Shown here piece by piece: positions 1 to 4,835 of a stretch of DNA of 8,846 nucleotides (position 1 is the first letter of the stretch; each line of letters begins with the position of its first letter). The notes under the pieces are model-generated. The model saw only the letters and a list, made by a program, of their open reading frames with translations, was not told the origin of the DNA and did not search any database. The stretch is from Alistipes sp. UBA943. Lineage in GTDB: Bacteria; Bacteroidota; Bacteroidia; Bacteroidales; Rikenellaceae. The stretch lies in NCBI GenBank assembly GCA_002293345.1, contig DBDB01000102.1, forward strand, positions 5,811 through 14,656. The letters run 5' to 3'. The translations under genes and the position numbers were made by a program.

Positions 1-228
1 AGTAACTCCTCCCCGCGCCGGGGTCCCGTCACTACTCCGATGGTCAACTGGAGCGTCAACTTTCCGCCGCTGCCTTCTGGGCTTGTGAAGTAGATCCATC
101 CAACATGGAGCGTGCATGCAGATTCGACTTTTATGTAAACTACATGTGGCCTGACGCTATACACATTGGCATCAGTAACCCTGTCAGTGGCGCCCGTCTC
201 CTCCGTTGTATAAAGATCTAATGTAGGG
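1..228 (-). pseudogene. Possible remnant of a secreted-protein C-terminus, runs off the window
   Basis: Read on the minus strand, one frame is open from inside the neighbouring repeat to the window edge. It gives a linker-like stretch (PTLDLYTTEE, then DRVTDANVYS) and a beta-rich stretch (VVYIKVESACTLHV). Past this point similarity to the plus-strand copy at 686-893 continues in another frame (this copy DAPVDHRSSDGTPARGG, other copy DRPADHQRHGTPTRGG), so a frameshift is likely. The pattern 'VYS...YIKV...hV' followed by 'TPxRGxY/W' recalls the C-terminal sorting domain of type IX secretion cargo in Bacteroidota. That is an inference from general shape, not a recognised family match. No own start codon or promoter is visible, and the upstream part of the frame overlaps the small-protein gene. 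It may also be random open frame in repeat DNA. Confidence 0.3.
197..228 (-). repeat. Left arm of a perfect 32-bp inverted repeat
   Basis: This is the exact reverse complement of 686-717. The two arms enclose 457 bp that hold the minus-strand cassette (promoter, structured leader, small gene). The stop codon (TAG, 218-220) of the small gene lies inside this arm. Part of the same sequence recurs at 4036-4059 at the end of uvrA. The arms could be ends of a non-autonomous mobile element or sites for a site-specific recombinase. No recombinase gene is in the window. Confidence 0.85.
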
Positions 229-496
229 AGGAAGAAGGAATAAGCGTCCGTGACCGCTGGACAAGAATCCCATCGTGACGCCACCGATCCACCGCAAGCA
301 ACTTGCGTCCGCGCCACTCGTAAGCAGCGGTATAATCGGTACGGTCTTCCGGATTGAAGATTTCCGACGCATCGAGGATGTGAAGTTCTCCCATGTAGAA
401 AGTTTCGGTGATGCGTTCGATTTTGGTGGTCAGGATGGTGATCATTTCTCTCTCCAAACGAAAGTGTCCTTGCAGCTCTTCAATTTTTTCTTTCAT
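218..496 (-). CDS. Unrecognised small protein, cassette copy 1 (92 aa)
   Basis: I do not recognise this family. The protein starts MKEKIEELQGHF, has a charged, probably helical N-terminal third (to about residue 33), then a stretch with HILDASEIFNPEDRTDY and a basic beta-like tail (WRGRKLLAVDRWRHDG). There is no signal peptide or membrane segment. A longer frame continues upstream to about 640, but those codons fall in the folded leader and are not conserved in copy 2, so I chose the ATG at 494-496. Copy 2 at 4428-4700 encodes nearly the same protein. Outside a 143-bp identical block the two genes differ mostly at silent positions (for example seven successive codons at residues 77-83 differ only silently), which argues for selection on this protein. 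The stop lies in the flanking inverted repeat. The protein may bind its own leader RNA or act in element maintenance; both are guesses. Confidence 0.7.
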   Translation of the reverse strand: MKEKIEELQGHFRLEREMITILTTKIERITETFYMGELHILDASEIFNPEDRTDYTAAYEWRGRKLLAVDRWRHDGILVQRSRTLIPSSSLH

Positions 497-510
497 AAAA
501 TTAAAAATGA

Positions 511-635
511 GATTATACAGCCGCGAAAGTAATATATACATATCCACCTTACTGTTCGCGAGGCGGAACGCCCCCAACAGCTCTGTACAATCCCAAAAAG
601 GGATAAGATGAATATGTTTGGAATTACTTTCGCGC
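511..635 (-). ncRNA. Structured leader RNA of cassette copy 1
   Basis: This region lies between the promoter and the small gene. Helix P1 pairs 623-634 with 522-533 (CGCGAAAGTAAT with ATTACTTTCGCG, perfect). P2 pairs 607-617 with 538-548, 11 pairs including two G-U pairs that exist only in the minus-strand RNA. Inside are a hairpin ATCCC/GGGAT (604-600 with 594-590) and a hairpin 580-552 with stems CTGTT/AACAG and GGGGCG/CGCCTC. GATTGTACAG (592-583) can pair with CTGTATAATC (520-511) just outside P1, which would form a pseudoknot close to the start codon. The same layout with different stem sequences occurs in copy 2. It could be a cis-regulatory leader, a processed RNA, or the RNA half of an RNA-protein system. 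It does not match a riboswitch or ribozyme I can name. Confidence 0.7.
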
Positions 636-637
636 TG

Positions 638-645
638 CAAATATA
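638..645 (-). promoter_or_regulatory. Bacteroidota-type promoter of cassette copy 1
   Basis: On the minus strand the sequence reads TTTTTTCTTATATTTGC, matching the -7 consensus TAnnTTTG as TATATTTG. The same string precedes copy 2 (4242-4249). The predicted transcription start falls within a few bases of the first base of leader helix P1, so the RNA would begin with that helix. No clear -33 TTG was seen. Confidence 0.7.
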
Positions 646-685
646 AGAAAAAATTGTGAATCTAATTGAACCCCTCCTTCACCCG

Positions 686-717
686 CCCTACATTAGATCT
701 TTATACAACGGAGGAGA
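686..717 (+). repeat. Right arm of a perfect 32-bp inverted repeat
   Basis: This is the exact reverse complement of 197-228. In the plus direction the match to the uvrA-end repeat starts slightly earlier: 682-705 equals 4036-4059 over 24 bases. Both arms, read outward, encode PTLDLYTTEE in the frame of the degenerate flanking sequence, so the repeat was probably once part of a coding region. Confidence 0.85.
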
Positions 718-893
718 TGGCCGAGAGCAACAGGGTCGAAAATAATCATGTTTGTGCGATTTGAGTAAACGGTAAATCGGATAACCGACGTTGGATTGGA
801 AGAATTTGCTTGTGATTGCCAATAGGATGCGTTGGAATTCTGACCGCCCAGCTGACCATCAACGTCACGGTACCCCGACGAGGGGAGGATGGA
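687..893 (+). pseudogene. Decayed homologue of the left-edge sequence (possible type IX secretion C-terminal domain remnant)
   Basis: Beyond the perfect 32-bp repeat this strand continues to resemble the inverted sequence at 1-196. The translated start PTLDLYTTEEMAESNRV matches PTLDLYTTEETGATDRV, and after stop codons and a frame change DRPADHQRHGTPTRGG matches DAPVDHRSSDGTPARGG. Stops at 762-764 and 789-791 in the first frame show that it is not an intact gene. It fills most of the space between the first cassette and the yigZ-like gene. The suggestion of a sorting-domain origin rests only on residue pattern. Confidence 0.4.
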
Positions 894-911
894 GAAAATG
901 CGAAAAAAGTG

Positions 912-919
912 TATCTTTG
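912..919 (+). promoter_or_regulatory. Promoter of the yigZ-uvrA pair
   Basis: TATCTTTG fits TAnnTTTG exactly and follows an A-rich run, as in the other promoters of this window. The ATG of the yigZ-like gene is 20 bases beyond it, leaving a short leader. A GTG at 921-923 is in frame but would add residues not expected for the family. Confidence 0.6.
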
Positions 920-938
920 CGTGACTCGAAATTTGACA

Positions 939-1316
939 ATGGAGCTACGAAAATTCACCGAACCGGCAAGCGCCAAACACCGTGAACGCGGCAGTAAATT
1001 CATGTCGTTCGCGTGGCCCGTCACAACGGTCGATGAAATAAACGAGCACCTGAAAACGTTACGCAAGAAGTATTATGACGCCACGCACATCTGTTTCGCG
1101 TACCGATTGGGGCCGACGGGTGACGTGTGGCGTGCGTACGACGACCGCGAACCATCGGGAACGGCAGGGACTCCCATCTATGGACAGCTCCGTTCGGCGG
1201 GGGTGACGGATTGCCTGGTTGCGGTGGTGCGCTATTTCGGTGGCACGAAACTCGGTACACCGGGATTGATCAAGGCGTACAAGGAGGCCGCACGGGAGGT
1301 TTTACAACATGAATAA
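939..1316 (+). CDS. YigZ/IMPACT (UPF0029) family protein, N-terminal domain only
   Basis: The 125-residue protein carries the hallmark pattern of the family: RERGSKF (16-22), LRKKYYDATH (41-50), DDREPSGTAGTPIYGQL (68-84) and VVRYFGGTKLGTPGLIKAY (96-114). IMPACT-domain proteins are linked to translation control in eukaryotes. The bacterial role is unsettled. Bacterial YigZ proteins are usually about 200 residues, with a second, C-terminal ferredoxin-like domain (DUF1949). Here the protein stops right after the first domain (KEAAREVLQHE). Its stop overlaps the uvrA start by 8 bases, so the two are probably translationally coupled. The ATG at 939 was chosen because it gives the usual N-terminal length before RGSKF and follows the promoter at 912-919. 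The family call is firm; the function is not. Confidence 0.9.
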   Translation: MELRKFTEPASAKHRERGSKFMSFAWPVTTVDEINEHLKTLRKKYYDATHICFAYRLGPTGDVWRAYDDREPSGTAGTPIYGQLRSAGVTDCLVAVVRYFGGTKLGTPGLIKAYKEAAREVLQHE

Positions 1317-4050
1317 CGAGAAGATACATATCAGAGGAGCACGGACGCACAACCTGAAAAATGTGGATGTTGTCATTCCGCATAATTCGCTGACGGTCGT
1401 CACGGGACTGTCGGGTTCGGGTAAATCGACATTGGCGTTCGACACCCTCTTTGCCGAAGGGCAGCGGCGCTACGTGGAGAGTTTATCGGCCTACGCGCGT
1501 CAATTTTTGGGACGTATCAATAAGCCCGACGTGGATTTTATCGACGGTATAGCACCGGCGATCGCTATCGAACAGAAGGTCAACACGCGCAACCCCCGTT
1601 CGACGGTCGGCACACAAACGGAGATCTATGACTACCTGAAGCTCCTCTACGCACGCGTCGGACACACATTTTCACCCGTTTCGGGCGTCGAGGTGAAGCA
1701 CTATACAGAGGACGATGTGGCACGTTACATCCTCGACATGGAACCCGACACACGCGTCATCATCGCCGCACCTCTTGTTCTGCCGCCCGGCCAGGGCGTT
1801 ATCGAAAGGATGCTCGCGTTGGTTTCCGAGGGCATTGCACGTGTTGTTGTGGGCGAGCAGACGCTCTCTGTGGAGGATTTTATGCAACGTTTCGACGCGG
1901 CGGCGGACGCGGTCGAGACGATCTGTGTCGTCCTCGACCGCGTAAAGGTCAGCGACAACGCTGACCTTCCGTCACGCTTGCGTGACTCCGCCGCCCGCGC
2001 CTTTGCGTACGGAGACGGGGTGTGCAAGGTCATCGCGGAGGATAAGACGACCGATTTCTCTTCCCGCTTCGAGTCTGACGGAATCCGGTTCGAGATCCCC
2101 ACGGAACATCTTTTTTCGTTCAATAACCCGTTGGGTGCCTGTCCGTTGTGCGAGGGGTATGGTAAAGTCACGGGTATCGACGAGGAGTTGGTGATTCCCG
2201 ACAAGCGCAAGACAATCTACGAGGGAGCGATCGCGTGTTGGCGCGGCGACAGCATGTCGCGATGGAAAAACCGCCTGGTGGAGAACGCCTCGAAGTTCGA
2301 CTTCCCGATACACACGCCCTATTACCAGTTGACACCGGAACAAAAGCTGCTCCTGTGGCGCGGAAACAAGTATTTCAAGGGGTTGAATGACTTTTTTGCC
2401 TATCTGGACGGAGAGAAATTCAAGGTGCAGTATCGGGTGATGAAGGCACGCTACACGGGCAAAACAACATGCCCTGAATGTGGCGGCACACGACTCAGGA
2501 AGGAAGCGCTGTATGTGCAAGTGGGAGGAAAAAATATCGCGGAATTGGTGTCGATGCCGGTGAGCGAGCTGATACGGTTTTTCGATGGGTTACAGCTGGA
2601 TGCACACGACATGAAAAAAGGGGAACGCGTCCTGACGGAGATCAAAAACAGGCTGCAGTATCTGTCCGACGTGGGACTGTCGTACCTCACGCTGGATCGC
2701 CTCAGTTCCACGCTTTCGGGTGGCGAGAGCCAGCGCATTAATCTGTCGACGTCGCTCGGAAGTACCCTCACGGGGTCGCTCTATATTCTCGACGAGCCGA
2801 GTATAGGGTTGCATCCGCGTGACACGTCGCGATTGATCGGCGTACTGAAACAGCTGCGCGATTTGGGTAACACCGTGATCGTTGTCGAGCACGAGGAGGA
2901 GATCATCCGCGCCGCAGACTGGATCGTGGATATAGGCCCTCTGGCGGGGTATCAGGGTGGCGAGGTGATGTACAGCGGCACGCTGCCGAACCTGTTGAAA
3001 TGCCGTGCGAGTTTGACGGCGGACTATCTGACGGGACGCAAACTGATCACGCCGCCTGTGTCGCGACGCGCCCCATCGGGATATATCACGATCAAGGGAG
3101 CGCGACAGAACAACCTCAAAAACGTGGACGTACGTATCCCGCTGGGCGTGATGACGGCCGTGACGGGTGTCAGCGGCAGCGGCAAATCGTCACTCGTGCG
3201 GGGCATTCTCTATCCCGCGCTGCGCCGCATGTTCGTCGAATCGGGCGCCAAACCGGGTGATTTCGACGGGTTGGAGGGTGACATGACACAGTTGCGTTCC
3301 GTGGAGATGGTGGATCAGAATCCGATCGGCAAGTCGTCGCGCTCGAATCCCGTGACATACATCAAAGCGTGGGACGAGATCCGTAAATTGTATGCCGACC
3401 AACCGGCCGCGCGTGCCACGGGACTCACCTCGTCATCGTTCTCGTTCAACATTGCGGGCGGACGGTGCGAAGAGTGTCAGGGCGAGGGCACGGTGAAGAT
3501 CGAGATGCAGTTCATGGCCGACGTGGAGTTGGAGTGCGAATCGTGCCACGGCAAACGTTTCAAGGATGAGGTGCTGGCGATTCTGTATCGCGACAAATCA
3601 GTGTACGACATATTGGAAATGACGGTCGACGAGGCGATCGAATTTTTCGCTGCGGACAAGGCCGGGAAACGTGTCGTCGAGAAGCTGCAACCGTTGCAGG
3701 ACGTGGGCCTGGGGTACGTGAAGTTGGGACAATCCTCCTCGACACTTTCGGGCGGCGAGAGCCAGCGGGTGAAGTTGGCGTCGTTTCTGCTGTCGGGCAG
3801 CTCGGAGGGCAAAACGCTGTTCATCTTCGACGAGCCCACGACGGGACTCCATTTTCACGACATCAGCAAGCTTCTTGACGCATTCAACGCACTGATCGAC
3901 AAGGGTCACACGATCGTCGTGGTGGAACACAACACCGAGGTGATCAAATGTGCGGATTGGGTGGTTGATCTGGGTCCTGACGCGGGCGCCGGCGGTGGCG
4001 AGGTGGTGTACGAAGGGGTGCCGCTGTCACCTTGTCCCGCCCTACATTAG
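1309..4050 (+). CDS. uvrA: Excinuclease ABC subunit A, C-terminal tail replaced by repeat
   Basis: UvrA is the damage-recognition ATPase of nucleotide excision repair; it loads UvrB on DNA in the cytoplasm. The two ABC modules are complete. The first has Walker A GLSGSGKS (33-40), signature LSGGESQR (469-476) and Walker B ending D495-E496. The second has GVSGSGKS (620-627), LSGGESQR (813-820) and D841-E842. Cysteine pairs C278/C281 with C388/C391 and the zinc finger C720-x2-C723-x19-C743-x2-C746 are present. The length is 913 residues against about 940 in E. coli. After GGGEVVYEG the usual tail of some 20 residues, ending in a TGxYL-like motif, is absent and is replaced by VPLSPCPALH. The last codons and the stop lie in the repeat at 4036-4059. 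The core should be functional. The start overlaps the preceding gene by 8 bases. Confidence 0.97.
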   Translation: MNNEKIHIRGARTHNLKNVDVVIPHNSLTVVTGLSGSGKSTLAFDTLFAEGQRRYVESLSAYARQFLGRINKPDVDFIDGIAPAIAIEQKVNTRNPRSTVGTQTEIYDYLKLLYARVGHTFSPVSGVEVKHYTEDDVARYILDMEPDTRVIIAAPLVLPPGQGVIERMLALVSEGIARVVVGEQTLSVEDFMQRFDAAADAVETICVVLDRVKVSDNADLPSRLRDSAARAFAYGDGVCKVIAEDKTTDFSSRFESDGIRFEIPTEHLFSFNNPLGACPLCEGYGKVTGIDEELVIPDKRKTIYEGAIACWRGDSMSRWKNRLVENASKFDFPIHTPYYQLTPEQKLLLWRGNKYFKGLNDFFAYLDGEKFKVQYRVMKARYTGKTTCPECGGTRLRKEALYVQVGGKNIAELVSMPVSELIRFFDGLQLDAHDMKKGERVLTEIKNRLQYLSDVGLSYLTLDRLSSTLSGGESQRINLSTSLGSTLTGSLYILDEPSIGLHPRDTSRLIGVLKQLRDLGNTVIVVEHEEEIIRAADWIVDIGPLAGYQGGEVMYSGTLPNLLKCRASLTADYLTGRKLITPPVSRRAPSGYITIKGARQNNLKNVDVRIPLGVMTAVTGVSGSGKSSLVRGILYPALRRMFVESGAKPGDFDGLEGDMTQLRSVEMVDQNPIGKSSRSNPVTYIKAWDEIRKLYADQPAARATGLTSSSFSFNIAGGRCEECQGEGTVKIEMQFMADVELECESCHGKRFKDEVLAILYRDKSVYDILEMTVDEAIEFFAADKAGKRVVEKLQPLQDVGLGYVKLGQSSSTLSGGESQRVKLASFLLSGSSEGKTLFIFDEPTTGLHFHDISKLLDAFNALIDKGHTIVVVEHNTEVIKCADWVVDLGPDAGAGGGEVVYEGVPLSPCPALH

Positions 4051-4059
4051 ATCTTTATA
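4036..4059 (+). repeat. 24-bp copy of the cassette-1 repeat at the end of uvrA
   Basis: This stretch is identical to 682-705 and, apart from its first bases, inverted relative to 197-228. It begins inside uvrA and gives that gene its stop (TAG 4048-4050), the same TAG that ends the small gene at 218-220. With 682-705 it forms a direct repeat around the yigZ-uvrA pair. With 197-228 it forms an inverted repeat. After 4059 similarity to the other copies fades. Confidence 0.85.
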
Positions 4060-4092
4060 GTCGCATGTCCCGGTCGTTAGAGACGACCATGC

Positions 4093-4142
4093 TCATGTCT
4101 GCCAACCCCCGATCCCCCTTGATAAGGGGGCGCCGCAAAAAA
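4093..4142 (+). repeat. Left inverted end of the copy-2 module
   Basis: Inverted partner of 4721-4772. It contains CCCCCTTGATAAGGGGG (4114-4130), which folds on itself. It lies about 40 bases after the uvrA stop, so the hairpin might also shape the 3' end of the uvrA transcript, though no U-run follows. Confidence 0.7.
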
Positions 4143-4161
4143 CCAAAATCAAAACTACTAA

Positions 4162-4203
4162 GCCCCGAGGGTGCTTCGCCGAAGGCGATAGCTTGGGCGG
4201 GGC
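4162..4203 (+). other. GC-rich stem-loop upstream of cassette copy 2
   Basis: GCCCCG (4162-4167) pairs with CGGGGC (4198-4203), with an inner near-palindrome CTTCGCCGAAG. No U-tract follows, so it is not a typical intrinsic terminator. The remaining bases between uvrA and the second promoter (4060-4241) hold only this and the module end; I see no gene there. Confidence 0.4.
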
Positions 4204-4241
4204 CGAAGCGGGGAGGAGAAGGGAGAAACAAAATTTTTTCT

Positions 4242-4249
4242 TATATTTG
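4242..4249 (+). promoter_or_regulatory. Bacteroidota-type promoter of cassette copy 2
   Basis: TTTTTTCTTATATTTGC is the same string as upstream of copy 1 and matches TAnnTTTG. Leader helix P1 begins five bases later, as in copy 1. The identity of the promoters while the sequences just upstream differ suggests that the cassette boundary lies close to here. Confidence 0.7.
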
Positions 4250-4414
4250 CCTCGCTAACAGATATTTCTTTAAATAATTTTGTGGGTATACATTTTCCAA
4301 AGCTGGCAATCCCTTGGGATTGTACAGAGCCTCTGGGGGCATCCTGTCCCGTGAGGGGTACCGGCTTTGGATTGGGCAATACCCATGAGAAATTCTGTTA
4401 GCAGCTGTATAATC
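4250..4414 (+). ncRNA. Structured leader RNA of cassette copy 2
   Basis: P1 pairs 4254-4268 with 4389-4402 (GCTAACAGA and ATTTC with GAAAT and TCTGTTAGC, one bulged T). P2 pairs TGGGTAT (4283-4289) with ATACCCA (4379-4385). P3 pairs TCCAAAGCTGG (4296-4306) with CCGGCTTTGGA (4361-4371). Inside are CAATCCC/GGGATTG (4307-4322) and a second hairpin (4330-4356; CCTC/GAGG and GGGGC/GTCCC). GATTGTACAG (4318-4327) can pair with CTGTATAATC (4405-4414), a pseudoknot 13 bases before the ATG. Stem sequences differ from copy 1, but the positions and the two pseudoknot strands are kept. This is what one expects of a conserved RNA structure. The pseudoknot competes with part of the first hairpin, so two states are possible. 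Confidence 0.7.
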
Positions 4415-4427
4415 TCATTTTTTAATT

Positions 4428-4700
4428 ATGAAAGGAAAATTTGAAGAGCTGCAAGGGCATTTTCGTCTGGAGAGGGAGATGACCGCCATCCTGACTACCA
4501 AAATCGAACGCATCACCGAAACTTTCTACATGGGAGAACTTCACATCCTCGATGCGTCGGAAATCTTCAATCCGGAAGACCGTACCGATTATACCGCTGC
4601 TTACGAGTGGCGCGGACGCAAGTTGCTTGCGGTGGATCGTTGGCGTCACGATGGGATCTTGGTTCAACGATCGCGAACGCTTATTCCTTTCCGGCCCTAA
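4428..4700 (+). CDS. Unrecognised small protein, cassette copy 2 (90 aa)
   Basis: This is the paralogue of the protein at 218-496. It begins MKGKFEELQGHFRLEREM and ends in RSRTLIPFRP. Substitutions E3G, I5F, I19T and T20A are the only amino-acid changes before the last few residues. 4497-4639 is identical base for base to 285-427 of copy 1. The start ATG follows the AT-rich spacer ATTTTTTAATT and the leader. The gene is alone in the module; the inverted end with its hairpin (4731-4747) follows 20 bases after the stop. A basic C-terminal half would suit nucleic-acid binding, but no domain is recognised. Confidence 0.7.
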   Translation: MKGKFEELQGHFRLEREMTAILTTKIERITETFYMGELHILDASEIFNPEDRTDYTAAYEWRGRKLLAVDRWRHDGILVQRSRTLIPFRP

Positions 4701-4720
4701 AAATTCCCAAAATCAGCGCC

Positions 4721-4772
4721 TTTTTTGCGACGCCCCCTTATCAAGGGGGAGTAAGGGAGTTGGCAGATCTGA
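4721..4772 (-). repeat. Right inverted end of the copy-2 module
   Basis: Inverted partner of 4093-4142. The hairpin CCCCCTTATCAAGGGGG is followed by AGTAAGGGAGTTGGCAGA. It lies between the small gene and the M16 peptidase promoter and could also act as a weak transcription barrier. Confidence 0.7.
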
Positions 4773-4823
4773 AGCCGCCGCCCCTCTGGGCATTGCGGCG
4801 TGAGGAGAAGGCGGAAAAAAGAT

Positions 4824-4831
4824 TACCTTTG
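4824..4831 (+). promoter_or_regulatory. Promoter of the M16 peptidase, close to its start codon
   Basis: AAAAAAGATTACCTTTGC contains TACCTTTG, matching TAnnTTTG. The probable GTG start is only 4 bases beyond the motif. The promoter of the methyltransferase (6469-6476) has almost the same sequence and spacing. Confidence 0.6.
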
Positions 4832-4835
4832 CGTC

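Larger units (their letters stand above)
4093..4772. mobile_element. MITE-like module with imperfect inverted ends carrying cassette copy 2
   Basis: The ends 4093-4142 and 4721-4772 are inverted copies of each other with a few mismatches. Shared parts include TTTTTTGCG, CGCCCCCTTATCAAGGGGG and GTTGGCAGA, and each end contains its own short hairpin (CCCCCTT/AAGGGGG). Between them lie a GC-rich hairpin, the second promoter, the structured leader and the small gene. There is no transposase, so any movement would depend on an enzyme made elsewhere. I could not identify a clear target-site duplication. The termini are unrelated to those of copy 1. Confidence 0.5.

Noticed and set aside
511..635. 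Retron non-coding RNA (P1 as a1/a2 repeats)
   Set aside because: The closing repeat fits, but no reverse transcriptase follows in either copy and the downstream protein is only about 90 residues. Kept only as a distant alternative.
218..640. A 140-residue minus-strand frame extending the small protein upstream
   Set aside because: The extra codons lie in the folded leader and just past the promoter, and copy 2 has no matching extension. The conserved protein starts at 496.
1725..2520. Long minus-strand frames inside uvrA
   Set aside because: These are opposite-strand shadows caused by GC-rich codon use; the uvrA frame has all family motifs.
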